Positions 8,848-18,096 of a DNA stretch of 64,000 bases are shown here, one piece after another (position 1 is the first letter of the stretch; every line of letters begins with the position of its first letter). Under the pieces are notes generated by a model, which was given only the letters and a program-made list of their open reading frames with translations, had not been told where the DNA came from and did not search any database. A program made the position numbers and the translations under genes. Source of the DNA: CADEEN01 sp963706685 (lineage in GTDB: Bacteria; Pseudomonadota; Gammaproteobacteria; Burkholderiales; Burkholderiaceae_C); the NCBI GenBank assembly GCA_963706685.1, contig CAVPMY010000016.1, forward strand, positions 143,536 to 207,535, given 5' to 3'.

Positions 8848-9497
8848 TTTTTCAGCAGCGCGGCGGCTTCGCCCTCGGATTGATCGTCGGCCTGTTGGTC
8901 GGCTTGGCGCTGGCCATCGGCGTGGCGCTGTATGTGACCAAGGTGCCGGTGCCCTTTGTCAACAAGGTGCCGCAACGCACCGCCGAGCAGGACGCGGCGG
9001 AAACCGAGCGCAACAAGAACTGGGACCCCAACGGGCCGCTGTCCAGCAAGCCCGTAGCGCCGCTGAAACCGCCGGGCACGGCGACGCCGGGCGCGCTGCC
9101 ACCTGGCATCGCGCCTGCACCACCGGCAACCGCGGCCACGCCCCCGAGAAGCACGCCGGCGCCGGCCCCGGTGACGGTGGCAAAACCCACGCTGGCCGCT
9201 CCCGCAGCGGCCACGCCGGCCTCGGCGCCCGCACCCCGGTCCACCAAACCCGGCGCCGACCCGTTCACGTACTTCGTGCAAGTGGGCGCTTATGGCAAGG
9301 CTGAAGATGCCGAGCAACAGCGCGCTCGCGTCGGCCTGATGGGCATGAGCGCGAAGGTGAGTGAACGAGAGCAGTCCGGCCGCACGGTGTACCGCGTGCG
9401 TCTGGGCCCGTACCAACGCAAGGAAGATGCCGACGCCATCCAGGAACGCCTGTCCGGCAACGGTGTCGAAGCGGCGCTGGTGCGCGTTGAGCGCTGA
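8844..9497 (+). CDS. SPOR-domain membrane protein, FtsN-like
   Basis: This 217-residue protein has a short cytoplasmic N-terminus, one transmembrane helix (about 9-31, rich in Gly, Leu and Val), a long Pro/Ala-rich linker (about 65-135) and a C-terminal SPOR domain (from DPFTYFVQVGAYGKAEDA to the end). SPOR domains bind denuded peptidoglycan at the division septum, so this architecture fits FtsN or a related divisome protein. In many Burkholderiales an SPOR gene lies between argS and dsbA, as here. It starts within the argS stop codon. Confidence 0.88.
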   Translation: MIFQQRGGFALGLIVGLLVGLALAIGVALYVTKVPVPFVNKVPQRTAEQDAAETERNKNWDPNGPLSSKPVAPLKPPGTATPGALPPGIAPAPPATAATPPRSTPAPAPVTVAKPTLAAPAAATPASAPAPRSTKPGADPFTYFVQVGAYGKAEDAEQQRARVGLMGMSAKVSEREQSGRTVYRVRLGPYQRKEDADAIQERLSGNGVEAALVRVER

Positions 9498-9531
9498 CGA
9501 TATTTTGAAGACTGAAGGGAAACTGCAGACC

Positions 9532-10179
9532 ATGATCAATCGACGCGAACTGACCTGCACCGGTGTGGCCGCGGCCCTGTGGGCTGCCAGCGGGGCTCGC
9601 GCCCAAGGCGGGCCGACGCCCGTCGAGGGCAAGGACTATGTGCGCCTGCCCTCGCCGGCGCCGGTGGCCGCGCCGGCCGGCAAGTTCGAGGTGGTGGAGT
9701 TCTTCTCCTACGGCTGTCCGCATTGCTACGCCTTCGAGCCGCTGCTCGAGCCGTGGATCAAGAAGCTGCCGGCCGATGTGGCGTTTCGCCGTGTGCCGGC
9801 CGCCTTCAACGCCGCCTGGGAGGGGTTGGCCAAGATCTTCTACGCGCTCGAAGCCACGGACCAGGTCGAGGCCATGCACAAGCGCGTCTTTGCAGCCATC
9901 CACGTGCAGCGCCAGCGGCTCGACAAGGAAGCCGACATCGCGGCATTCATCAAAAGTGGCGGTGGCGACGAGGCCAAATTCCTCGACGCCTACAAGTCGT
10001 TCAGCGTCGCCACCAAGTTGCGCCAGGGCAAGCAACTCGCCGAGGCCTACAAGATCGACGGTGTACCGACGATCGGCGTTCACGGCCGCTGGTTCACCTC
10101 AGGATCGCTGGCAGGCTCTCACGAACGCGCCCTGGCCGTCGTCGATCAGCTGCTTCAACGAGCCCGCAAACCGAACTGA
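9532..10179 (+). CDS. dsbA: thiol:disulfide interchange protein DsbA
   Basis: This 215-residue periplasmic oxidase introduces disulfide bonds into secreted proteins. The signal peptide is residues 1-24 (MINRRELTCTGVAAALW... ending GARA). The thioredoxin-fold active site CPHC (62-65) is in FFSYGCPHCYAFEP, with the cis-Pro loop in DGVPTIGV. The start at ATG 9532 follows a GAAGGGA ribosome-binding site. Possible clients in this window are the pilins (four Cys each) and the Cys-rich secreted protein at 15.05 kb. It follows the SPOR gene by 34 bp. Confidence 0.95.
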   Translation: MINRRELTCTGVAAALWAASGARAQGGPTPVEGKDYVRLPSPAPVAAPAGKFEVVEFFSYGCPHCYAFEPLLEPWIKKLPADVAFRRVPAAFNAAWEGLAKIFYALEATDQVEAMHKRVFAAIHVQRQRLDKEADIAAFIKSGGGDEAKFLDAYKSFSVATKLRQGKQLAEAYKIDGVPTIGVHGRWFTSGSLAGSHERALAVVDQLLQRARKPN

Positions 10180-10229
10180 TCTGGCCAAAGCCGAGCCGCG
10201 CGGAGCGCGTGTCGGCAAGATGTCGCAAC

Positions 10230-10261
10230 TGCGGCCCAAGGGGAGACCCCTCTGGGCCGCA
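10230..10261. terminator. strong hairpin between dsbA and lptA
   Basis: TGCGGCCCA and TGGGCCGCA pair, with an inner GGGG/CCCC stem around AGA. There is no T-tract, so it may be an attenuator or transcript-stabilising structure rather than a true terminator. It separates the dsbA and lptA transcription units. Confidence 0.4.
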
Positions 10262-10299
10262 TTGCCATGGCTAGAATGGTCTGCAAGTTTTGTGCCTTC

Positions 10300-10875
10300 A
10301 TGAAGACAGTTCTCGCACTCACGCTGCTGGCCGCCCTCGCGCTGCCCTGGGCACATGCCGAACGGGCCGATCGCAGCAAGCCGTTGACGATCGAGGCCGA
10401 CCAGCCGGGCACGCTCGACCTGGTCAAGCAGGTCGTGGTGTTCAACGGCAACGTCGTCCTCACGCAGGGCACGATGGTCATTCACGCCGAGCGCGTCGAA
10501 GTGCGCGAGCGCGCCGACGGCCACCGCAGCGCCACGGCCCTGGGCAATGGCGGCAAGCCGGCCAGCTTCAGGCAGAAGCGCGACGGTGTCGATGAAACCA
10601 TCGAAGGCGTGGCCGACCGCATCGAATACGACAGCCGCGGCGACGTGGTCCGCTTTGCCGGCAATGCACAGGTGCGGCGCCTGCGCAGCGGCACGGCGGC
10701 AGACGAAGTCAGCGGCGGCGTCATCACCTACGACAACGGCAACGAGACGTTCAGCGTGCAGGGTGCGCCGAATGCCGTGGCCGGAGCGGCTTCGGGCCCG
10801 GGCGATGGGCGTGTGCGCGTCACCCTCACGCCCAGGCCCGAGCCGTCGGACGCCGCTGCTTCGGCGCCCAAATGA
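10300..10875 (+). CDS. lptA: lipopolysaccharide transport periplasmic protein LptA
   Basis: The start is ATG 10300 because the first 20 residues (MKTVLALTLLAALALPWAHA) form a clean signal peptide. The mature protein begins ERADRSKPLTIEADQPG, followed by the OstA/LptA beta-jellyroll (VFNGNVVLTQGTMVIHAERVEV, then RIEYDSRGDVVRFAGNAQVRR). LptA monomers form the periplasmic bridge carrying LPS from LptBFGC to LptDE. At 191 residues the length is normal for the order. The C-terminus is Ala/Pro-rich. Its stop codon overlaps the lptB start (ATGA). LptC, usually just upstream, is absent here; dsbA occupies that place. Confidence 0.93.
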   Translation: MKTVLALTLLAALALPWAHAERADRSKPLTIEADQPGTLDLVKQVVVFNGNVVLTQGTMVIHAERVEVRERADGHRSATALGNGGKPASFRQKRDGVDETIEGVADRIEYDSRGDVVRFAGNAQVRRLRSGTAADEVSGGVITYDNGNETFSVQGAPNAVAGAASGPGDGRVRVTLTPRPEPSDAAASAPK

Positions 10876-11666
10876 GCGCCGTACCGATCGATGTGCCGAT
10901 CTCGGCGCTGCCCAGTACGCTGGGCAACAGCCGCCTCGAAGCGCGCGGCCTGAAGAAGACCTATGGCGCGCGCACGGTGGTCAAGGACATTCACCTGGCC
11001 GTGGGCGCCGGCGAAGTCGTCGGCCTGCTCGGGCCCAATGGTGCCGGCAAGACGACGGTCTTCTACATGGTCGTCGGACTGGTGCGCGCCGATGCCGGCG
11101 AGATCACGATCGACGGCGCCCCGGTCCACGGCAAGCCGATCCATCAGCGCTCGCGACTCGGTCTGTCCTACCTGCCGCAGGAGGCGTCGATCTTTCGCAA
11201 GCTCAGCGTCGAAGAGAACATCCGCGCCGTGCTCGAGTTGCAGCACGGCCCCAATGGCCGTGGCCTGCCGTCCGGGCAGATCGACAAGCTGTTGAACGGC
11301 CTGCTGGTCGACTTGTCGATCGACAAGCTGCGCACCAGCCCGGCGCCGGCGCTGTCGGGCGGCGAGCGGCGCCGCGTCGAGATTGCGCGCGCGCTGGCCA
11401 CACAGCCGCGATTCATCCTGCTCGACGAACCATTCGCCGGCGTCGATCCGATTGCCGTGATCGAGATCCAGCGCATCATCGGTTTTCTCAAGGCCCGTGG
11501 CATCGGCGTGCTGATCACCGACCACAACGTGCGCGAAACGCTGGGCATCTGCGACCGCGCCTACATCATCAGCGAAGGCAATGTGCTGGCCGAAGGCACG
11601 CCTGAAGAGATCGTTGCCAATCCCGACGTTCGCAAGGTCTATCTCGGCGAACATTTCCGCATGTAG
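10872..11666 (+). CDS. lptB: LPS export ABC transporter ATP-binding protein LptB
   Basis: This cytoplasmic ATPase powers the Lpt machine with LptF and LptG. The 264-residue protein has Walker A GPNGAGKTT (54-62), the Q-loop in YLPQEASIFRKLSVEENI, signature LSGGERRRVEIARAL, Walker B FILLDEPFAGVDP, and the switch His in LITDHNVRETL. The YLPQEASIFRKL segment and the C-terminal KVYLGEHFRM are typical of LptB. The N-terminal extension of about 20 residues is longer than in E. coli. It lies in an lptA-lptB-rpoN order conserved in Proteobacteria. Confidence 0.96.
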   Translation: MSAVPIDVPISALPSTLGNSRLEARGLKKTYGARTVVKDIHLAVGAGEVVGLLGPNGAGKTTVFYMVVGLVRADAGEITIDGAPVHGKPIHQRSRLGLSYLPQEASIFRKLSVEENIRAVLELQHGPNGRGLPSGQIDKLLNGLLVDLSIDKLRTSPAPALSGGERRRVEIARALATQPRFILLDEPFAGVDPIAVIEIQRIIGFLKARGIGVLITDHNVRETLGICDRAYIISEGNVLAEGTPEEIVANPDVRKVYLGEHFRM

Positions 11667-11678
11667 GGCAGGATCGAC

Positions 11679-13197
11679 GTGAAGCCCTCATTGCAGGTCC
11701 GCCTGTCGCAGCACCTCGCGCTGACGCCGCAACTCCAGCAGTCGATCCGGCTCTTGCAGCTTTCCACCCTGGAGCTGCACCAGGAAGTCGAGCAGATGCT
11801 CGAGCAGAACCCGTTCCTGGAAGCCGAGGAAGAGACGCCGACGATCGACGAGCCGCCGCCGCCCGAGCTTGCGCCGCCGCAACGAGACGACTACGTGGCC
11901 TCCGACGAAGGTCGCGAGGAAACGCAGTCGCCGATCGATGCGGCCGAGTTCGGCGCCGCCGATCGCGATGAGTGGGTCAACGGTACCGAAGGCGATGACT
12001 TCGACGGCATCCGCGAACTGCCTTCCCTGAACGCCGGCGGCGCCGCCAGCAGCAGCAATGGCGACGACGACTTCGAGCCGCAGGAGCGCGATACACACGG
12101 GCCGACGCTGGCTGATCACCTGTTGCAACAGCTGGCCGGCATGCGCCTGGCGGCCGAGGAGCGCGCGGCGATCCATGTGCTGATCGAGTCCCTGAACGAG
12201 GACGGCTACCTTGCCGACGCGCTCGAAGACATCGTCGCTGCCATGCTGCCCGACGACGCCGACGAAGAGCAGCGTGAACTGATGCACGAACGGCTGCAGG
12301 TAGCGCTCAAATGGCTGCAAAGCCTGGAGCCGATCGGCGTCGGCGCGCGCGACCTGGCCGAATGCCTGACGCTGCAACTGCGCGCGAAGGTGCGCTGCGA
12401 AGCCCAGGCGGTGGCCATCATCGTCTGCAAGCAGCACCTGGACCTGCTGGCGCGGCGCGACTTCAAGCGGCTCGCGGCGGCTACGGGCGCCGACGACGAA
12501 TTGTTGAGGGCCGCGCAGGCCATGATCGTGCGCTGCGAACCCAAACCCGGCCGGCCGTTCGGCCGCTCCGAAGGCGCGCCGGTGGTGCCCGACGTGATCG
12601 TGCAAAAGGCCGGCCGCGGCTGGCGCGTCGTCCTCAATCCGGACGTCATGCCCAAGCTGCGCATCAACGACCTCTACGCGCAGGCCATCAAGGGCGGCCG
12701 CGGCAACAGCGGCTCACCGCTGGCCGCACGGTTGCAGGAAGCGCGCTGGTTCGTCAAGAACGTGCAGCAGCGCTTCGACACCATCGCCCGCGTCTCGCAA
12801 GCCATCGTCGAGCGCCAGAAGGGCTTCTTCACGCACGGCGAGATCGCGATGCGACCGCTGGTGCTGCGCGAGATCGCCGATGAGCTGGGCCTGCACGAAA
12901 GCACGATCTCGCGCGTCACCACCGCCAAGTACATGGCCACGCCGCTCGGCACCTTCGAGCTGAAGTATTTCTTCGGCTCCGGCCTGGCCACCGAGGCCGG
13001 CGGCAATGCCTCGTCGACCGCGGTGCGGGCGCTGATCAAGCAGCTGGTCGCGCAGGAGGCGAGCCGACAGACCACTGTCGGACAACCAGTTGTCGGCGAT
13101 GCTCGGCGAACAGGGCATCACGGTGGCGCGGCGCACGGTGGCCAAGTACCGCGAGGCGCTGAAGATTGCGCCCGCCAACCTCCGGCGGGCGCTGTGA
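11679..13197 (+). CDS. rpoN: RNA polymerase sigma-54 factor (one +1 frameshift near 13071)
   Basis: The start is GTG 11679, 12 bp after lptB. The N-terminal region I (SLQVRLSQHLALTPQLQQSIRLLQL) contacts enhancer-binding proteins; the acidic region II and the core-binding and DNA-binding regions follow. Near 13071 the frame shifts by +1: after VAQEASRQ the sequence reads correctly one base later as PLSDNQLSAMLGEQG. It then reaches the RpoN box ARRTVAKYRE and ends APANLRRAL at TGA 13197. Without the shift the frame runs into the downstream methyltransferase as a false fusion. Total length of 3n+1 fits one inserted base. If real, the shift would remove the -24-recognising RpoN box; sequence error is more likely. 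Sigma-54-type promoters lie before both pilA genes. Confidence 0.93.
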
Positions 13198-14459
13198 CGG
13201 CGGTCAATCTCTTTCTGCCCTGCCCACAGGGTGTCGAGGCGTTGCTTGCCGATGAGTGCACGCGCCTGCTCGGTGCGCAGGCAACGGTGGCCCAACAGCG
13301 CGGCGGCGTGCAGGTCAGTGGCGATGAAGTCACGGCGATGCGACTCAATCTCGAAAGCCGCCTCGCACAGCGCGTGCTCTGGCCGCTGGCCCACGGGCCC
13401 TACCGCAACGAGGTCGACCTCTATCAACTTGCGCGCACAGTGGATTGGCAGCGCTGGATGACGCCGCGGCAAACGCTGCGCGTGGACACGACGGCGCAAC
13501 GCTCGCCGCTGCAAAGCCTGAATTTCGCGTCGCTGCGCATCAAGGACGCGGTCTGCGACGCGCTGCGCGAGGCCACCGGCGAGCGGCCGAGCGTCGACAC
13601 GCGCCATCCCGACTTGCCGCTGTCGCTGCACGTGACGGCCACGCATGCCACGTTGTATGCCGACACGTCCGGCGAAGCCCTGTTCAAACGCGGCTGGCGC
13701 GACGCCGGTGCCCTCAAAGGCGAGGCGCCGCTGAAGGAAACACTTGCGGCGGCGATGCTCGCCGCCGCCGGCTGGCAGGGCCGCGCCGATGACGGGCCGC
13801 TGTTCGATCCGTTCTGCGGCGCCGGCACGATCGCGATCGAAGCCGCGCAGATCGCCTGCGGCATCGCGCCCGGTTCAAACCGCCGCTTCGCGTTCGAAGG
13901 CCTCGCGCCATGGCGCGCGCACCAAGCCGCCTGGCGCACGATGCGCGAGGCTGCGACAAGCCGAGTGCATGCGAGTGCGGTGCCGATCTATGCCGGCGAC
14001 GTCAGTTTTCGCATGACGGACTTTGCGACGCGCAACGCCGAACGCGCGGGTGTATTTGGCGCCATCGATTTCAAGACGGCCGACGCGCTGCAACGTTTGC
14101 CGCCGGGAGCGCAGGGCACGATGGTGCTGAACCCGCCGTATGGTGAGCGCATCGACGCCAAGGGCCAAGGATCAGGCGCCGGTCGTCAGGCCATCGAAGG
14201 CGTGAAAGATGCGGCGGGCCAAGCGGGCAACCCGGCCGAATTCTTCGCCGCCCTGGCTGCGCACTGGAAGCGTCATTACGCCGGCTGGACGGCCTGGGTG
14301 CTGACACCCGAGATGAAACTGCCGACGCTGATGCGTCTCAAGGAAAGCCGGCGCGTGCCGCTGTGGAACGGGCCGATCGAATGCCGGCTGTTCCGTTTCG
14401 ACATGGTCGCCGGGTCGGCGCGCGGCGCCCCTGCTGGTCAGGCGGTGGCGCGTGAGTGA
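13194..14459 (+). CDS. rlmL: 23S rRNA (guanine-N2)-methyltransferase, RlmL-type THUMP protein
   Basis: GTG 13194 overlaps the rpoN stop codon and opens a 421-residue protein beginning TAVNLFLPCPQGVEALLADE. An N-terminal THUMP RNA-binding domain (about 50-160, including SLRIKDAVCDALRE) is followed by a Rossmann methyltransferase domain with DPFCGAGTIAIEAAQIA and the catalytic NPPYGER. This is the RlmL half that methylates G2445 of 23S rRNA; the RlmK half of the E. coli fusion is absent, as in many Betaproteobacteria. It is in the same frame as the first part of rpoN, so raw translation yields an artificial RpoN-RlmL fusion. Confidence 0.87.
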   Translation: MTAVNLFLPCPQGVEALLADECTRLLGAQATVAQQRGGVQVSGDEVTAMRLNLESRLAQRVLWPLAHGPYRNEVDLYQLARTVDWQRWMTPRQTLRVDTTAQRSPLQSLNFASLRIKDAVCDALREATGERPSVDTRHPDLPLSLHVTATHATLYADTSGEALFKRGWRDAGALKGEAPLKETLAAAMLAAAGWQGRADDGPLFDPFCGAGTIAIEAAQIACGIAPGSNRRFAFEGLAPWRAHQAAWRTMREAATSRVHASAVPIYAGDVSFRMTDFATRNAERAGVFGAIDFKTADALQRLPPGAQGTMVLNPPYGERIDAKGQGSGAGRQAIEGVKDAAGQAGNPAEFFAALAAHWKRHYAGWTAWVLTPEMKLPTLMRLKESRRVPLWNGPIECRLFRFDMVAGSARGAPAGQAVARE

Positions 14460-14489
14460 CCGCACGCCCCAGGAACACCGGCGGCTGAC

Positions 14490-14900
14490 TCAGCCAAACT
14501 TGCCCAGGATGGCCCCGATGTCACCCAGCCCGCCGGCGGGCAGGGCGCCTTCCGGCGTGGCCTTGTCGACCATCTGCGGCAGCAGTTGCGACAGCTGGCC
14601 GAGCAGGTCGCTCTGGCCCATGCCGGTTTGCCGCGTCAGCTGGCTCAGCAGATCGCCGCCGAGCACATTGCCCAGTTGATCGGGCGCGATCGGCAGATTC
14701 TCGCCCTTGCCGACCCACGAATTCATGACATCGCCCAGGCCGCCCTGCTGGAACTGCTCCGCCAAGCCGGCCAGGCCGCCACCCCCGCCGCCCTGGTTGG
14801 CCAACATGCCGGCGACGATGTTGATCAGCGCGCCCGCGCCGCCTTGTTGCTGCTGCCCGCCACCGAGCATGCCGCCCAGCACTGAATCGAGAAGACCCAT
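14490..14900 (-). CDS. YidB-like DUF937 protein
   Basis: This 136-residue protein starts MGLLDSVLGGMLGG and is rich in Gly and Gln. Its C-terminal part (ENLPIAPDQLGNVLGGDLL, LSQLLPQMVDKATPEGALP) is the DUF937/YidB fold. The function is unknown; relatives are small soluble proteins. It is convergent with rlmL and stands alone. No signal peptide or membrane helix is seen. Confidence 0.82.
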   Translation of the reverse strand: MGLLDSVLGGMLGGGQQQQGGAGALINIVAGMLANQGGGGGGLAGLAEQFQQGGLGDVMNSWVGKGENLPIAPDQLGNVLGGDLLSQLTRQTGMGQSDLLGQLSQLLPQMVDKATPEGALPAGGLGDIGAILGKFG

Positions 14901-15049
14901 CGTGAACTCCAGTCCGTCTTTTGTGAGGAGCGTTCATTGTCGGCGCATGCCCTGGCAGCGCCAAGCCTGGGGCGGGAAACCACTCGGATGGCGGCTGTAG
15001 GCGGTTCCTACACTTTTGTCACCCGGAACCCACCATCGAAGGCACGCTC

Positions 15050-15943
15050 ATGTCCATGCATCGCGGCATCAAGAGGCTTTTGACTGCAATGGCCGTGCTG
15101 GCAGCGCTGGCGGCAGTGAGCACGCAAGCCACCAACTACTCGGTGTGGATCAACGGCCGCACCGGCGGCGGCCAGCTCGGCAACCACAATGACTTCACCT
15201 ACTTCGGGCCCGGATCTGTCAATGCCGGCGTCAACAAGCGTTCAGCCAACTGGGACGGCTACAACCGCATCGCCGACCAGAACCAACTGATCCGCGACGC
15301 CCTCGACTGTTACTGCACCGGAGCCAACTGGTGCTACGTCGCCGCGCACAGTGCGGGCAACCTTCAGATCGGCTACGCGCTCGATTTCTTCGGCGGCTCG
15401 CAGCGCTACAAGAAGATGCCAACGCCGAACGCGCAAGGCCAATGCACAAACAGCGACGGCGGCACGCAGACCGGCTGGAACATCAAATGGGTCAACGTGG
15501 CCGGCGGCGCGGCCGGCGGCAGCGAACTGGCCAACGCCGGCGAATGGGCGCTCAGCGAGCCGCTGGTCTCGGACCTGAAGACCAGCACCGCACGCGCGCT
15601 GTACAACCACAACAACACGCGCGGCAGCATGTTCTACATGTTTGCCGGCGCCAAGGGCACGCTCTACTCCTTCCTGCTGCCGGGCCAAGACGACGAGGTG
15701 GTGGCCTACCACTCCGCAGGCGGCGTGTCGGGCAGCTCGGGTGCGTCGTTCTGCAACCCGGGCGACTGGTTCTGCAATGACCTCACGCTCGGCAGCGGCG
15801 CCAACCAGGGCGGCCGCGCCAAATGGGCCAACCACTCGGTGAAGTTCCGCGACGGCGGCGAACGCGTCAACCACTACAACCAGGGCAACTGGGCCGGCAT
15901 CGTCGGCAAGGTTCGCGAGGACATGGAGGCCAATGCCCGTTAA
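15050..15943 (+). CDS. secreted Cys-rich protein with a hydrolase-like AHSAGN motif, function unknown
   Basis: I do not recognise a named family. The 297-residue protein has a signal peptide (about 1-27, ending STQA). The mature part has Cys residues at about 87, 89 and 95, then the segment CYVAAHSAGNLQIGYAL, in which Ser101 sits in a G/A-x-S-x-G nucleophile-elbow-like motif of alpha/beta hydrolases. Later acidic residues (LPGQDDEVVAY) and His residues (WANHSVKF, VNHYNQGNWAGI) could complete a triad. A second Cys cluster, SFCNPGDWFCNDL, suggests disulfides. It overlaps the next gene by 11 bp, so the two are an operon. A secreted esterase, lipase or protease-like hydrolase is a reasonable guess but not established. 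Confidence 0.6.
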   Translation: MSMHRGIKRLLTAMAVLAALAAVSTQATNYSVWINGRTGGGQLGNHNDFTYFGPGSVNAGVNKRSANWDGYNRIADQNQLIRDALDCYCTGANWCYVAAHSAGNLQIGYALDFFGGSQRYKKMPTPNAQGQCTNSDGGTQTGWNIKWVNVAGGAAGGSELANAGEWALSEPLVSDLKTSTARALYNHNNTRGSMFYMFAGAKGTLYSFLLPGQDDEVVAYHSAGGVSGSSGASFCNPGDWFCNDLTLGSGANQGGRAKWANHSVKFRDGGERVNHYNQGNWAGIVGKVREDMEANAR

Positions 15944-17192
15944 CCGCATCAGCCCTGTTCTCTTCTTGCGGCGTCGCTGGCGCTGGCTGCTCTGGGGCGT
16001 GCCGGTCGCGGCGCTGATCGGCGGTCTGTTCGGCTGGTGGGTCGTGGCCTGGCAGGCCGATGCCCAGGGCGAGCCAGCGCTGGCCACCGCGCCGCCGGCG
16101 CGCGCTGTTGCTGCGGCGAGTTCGGCCGCGCGCGACACGACTGCGCCGTACAGCGCCGCCGGGCAACAGGCTCGCCTGGCGCAACTCGCGTTGTGGCAAC
16201 AGCGCCTCGAGCGCGCGCACGAGGCGCTGCAAAACTACAGCAAACACAGCCGCTATCCGCACACGTCGCGCCCGGCCGAAGAGCAGGCCGACCAGATGTT
16301 TCCCAACGAGCCGGTGCAGGAAGAACATCCACTGCGCGAGCCCCGGGGCCAGGCCGCCAGCGGCGTGCGGCTGCGCACGACGCAGGAGCGTGTCTTCGTG
16401 CAAGGTGACGAGAGCGTGTACTTCACCGTCTCACTGGTCGACGATCAGGGCCAGGCGCTGCCGCTGCGGGTGCTCAATGCCGCCGCGCGCGAAGTCACGC
16501 CGCCGACCGTGGCCTCGCTCTACCCGGTGCTGCCGATGGTGTTCAACGACGACGGCAGCGATGGCGACAACGCCGCCGGCGACCTCGAGTTCACGGCGCA
16601 ACTGCGCCCGGCCGCGCAGGGTTTTGCCGCGCTGGCCGGACAGATCCGGGTCGAAGTCTTCATGGAGTACCGCGGCCAGCGCGGCTTCACCTACTTCGAC
16701 ATCTACGTCACCCCGGACGCGCCGGCAACGTGGAGCGGGCGGGTGCGCGACGGGATGGAGAACGGCTCGCTGAACTTCTACCTCGGTGCCACGGTGCGTC
16801 AGCCCGGCCGCTATGTCGTCACCGGCCGCATCGACGACGCCACGGGCTTGCCGCTGGCGCTGCTGACCTTCAACGACGAAGTCGGCCGCGGTGATACCGA
16901 GTTCCGCCTGTCGCTGTTCGGCAAACTCGTTCGCGAGGCCAAGCCGGTGCTGCCGCTGACGCTGCGCGACGTGGTGGCTTTCCGGCTGCGCGATGAGGGC
17001 CATCCCGACCGCGCGCTGATGCCGCGATTGAACGGCACGGTGCATGTGAGCGGCAAGCATGCGCTGGCATCGTTTTCGGACGCCGAATGGTCCGACGAGC
17101 AGCGTGCACGCTACCTCGCCGAGCTGACGCGCGATGTCGACGAGGCGCAGAAGAAGGTCAACCAGCTCAACGCGGCAGAGCAGAAACCGTAG
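15933..17192 (+). CDS. membrane-anchored protein of unknown function
   Basis: The 419-residue protein begins with a basic stretch (FLRRRWRW) and one transmembrane helix (about 19-40). An Ala-rich linker and a helical segment (LALWQQRLERAHEALQNYSKHSRYP) follow, then a beta-rich periplasmic region (RVFVQGDESVYFTVSLVDDQG, FMEYRGQRGFTYFDIYV, GRYVVTGRIDDATGLPLALLTF). These look like Ig-like or beta-sandwich repeats. The tail (AEWSDEQRARYLAELTRDVDEAQKKV) is a charged helix. It overlaps the secreted hydrolase-like gene upstream, suggesting an anchored partner or chaperone for it; that link is inference. Its 3' end overlaps the convergent DUF2145 gene by 26 bp. Confidence 0.6.
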   Translation: MPVNRISPVLFLRRRWRWLLWGVPVAALIGGLFGWWVVAWQADAQGEPALATAPPARAVAAASSAARDTTAPYSAAGQQARLAQLALWQQRLERAHEALQNYSKHSRYPHTSRPAEEQADQMFPNEPVQEEHPLREPRGQAASGVRLRTTQERVFVQGDESVYFTVSLVDDQGQALPLRVLNAAAREVTPPTVASLYPVLPMVFNDDGSDGDNAAGDLEFTAQLRPAAQGFAALAGQIRVEVFMEYRGQRGFTYFDIYVTPDAPATWSGRVRDGMENGSLNFYLGATVRQPGRYVVTGRIDDATGLPLALLTFNDEVGRGDTEFRLSLFGKLVREAKPVLPLTLRDVVAFRLRDEGHPDRALMPRLNGTVHVSGKHALASFSDAEWSDEQRARYLAELTRDVDEAQKKVNQLNAAEQKP

Positions 17193-18096
17193 CGCTGTCG
17201 AGCGCCACCACGCGGTCGCCCGCGGCGGGCACGCAGCCGTCATCGATCGGCGTCCAGCCGCGGCGGATGACCACGCGCCGTGAGTCATGGCAGAGTTCGA
17301 TGCGCTCGGCTGCCGGCACCTGCGCGCGCACGAAGGCTTCGATCGCCGCCGGCAGGCTGGTGCGAAAGCGCATGGCCTGCAGATCGTCGCGCGGATGGTC
17401 GTCCATGCGCAGCCAGGGCACGAAGCCGGCGGCGAACATCAGCGCACGCGAGTTGACCTCCACCGGCGGCGGCGCATAGCCTTGTTCGGCGAGCCAGCGT
17501 TGCGCGCTGTCGCGATCGGCACTGCCGCCTCCCCAGGCGCCGGCCAGCAATTCGGCGAGCCACTGGTTGCAGTTCTGGTAGCGCGTCGAGAACGCGTAGG
17601 CGTTGGCGCTGTAGTCGGCGCCGAGCAGCGACAACGCGCGCGCGCTGTCGAGCGCTGCGCGTTCGAGCCCGCTCGCCGACGGTTCGGGCAACAGCACGAT
17701 CGACAGGTAACCGAGCGATGGGTCTTCGGTGCCGAACAGAAAACCGGCCAAGCCCTGGTCGTACAGCCGCGGTTGGCCCTCGTCACAGGCATAGTAGAGC
17801 TGGCGCACCGACCACGGGCCGTTGGCGTTGGCCTTCAGGCTGACACCGGCATGCGAATAGCGGATGCCAAAACGCGCCAACTTCAGGCCCGAACGTGAGA
17901 CCAGCGCCAGGCGGTGGCCCGAAGCTTCAAGTGCGGCCTTGGCGACGGCGGCAAAGCCCAACAAGCGGTCTTGCTGTGTTGCCGACAGCGGCGTCTGCAC
18001 ATCGCAAAAGCGGCCCGAAGCGGCGCTGGCCTGGGCGCCGCTGGCAGCCAGAAGCCACAGCCCGGCACAACACCAGGTGCAAGTGCGCGCGCTCAG
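17167..18096 (-). CDS. DUF2145 secreted protein
   Basis: The conserved core from GRFCDVQTPLSATQQDR through RYSHAGVSLK, the STRYQNCNQWLAELLAG segment and the final DDHPRDDL region matches the DUF2145 family of Betaproteobacteria, which has no known activity. GTG 18000 would cut off the conserved GRFCD start. In the same frame upstream there is a good signal peptide (CTWCCAGLWLLAASGAQA), and CTG 18096 overlaps the TGA of the preceding gene as CTGA. I therefore prefer a CTG start, giving 309 residues. It forms a coupled pair with the secreted protein upstream and is convergent with the 15.9 kb membrane protein. Confidence 0.72.
   Translation of the reverse strand: MSARTCTWCCAGLWLLAASGAQASAASGRFCDVQTPLSATQQDRLLGFAAVAKAALEASGHRLALVSRSGLKLARFGIRYSHAGVSLKANANGPWSVRQLYYACDEGQPRLYDQGLAGFLFGTEDPSLGYLSIVLLPEPSASGLERAALDSARALSLLGADYSANAYAFSTRYQNCNQWLAELLAGAWGGGSADRDSAQRWLAEQGYAPPPVEVNSRALMFAAGFVPWLRMDDHPRDDLQAMRFRTSLPAAIEAFVRAQVPAAERIELCHDSRRVVIRRGWTPIDDGCVPAAGDRVVALDSATVSALPR

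Noticed and set aside
11679..14459. Apparent RpoN-methyltransferase fusion protein
   Set aside because: It results from the frameshift near 13071; the RpoN box and its stop codon are intact in the next frame, and the methyltransferase has its own GTG start.
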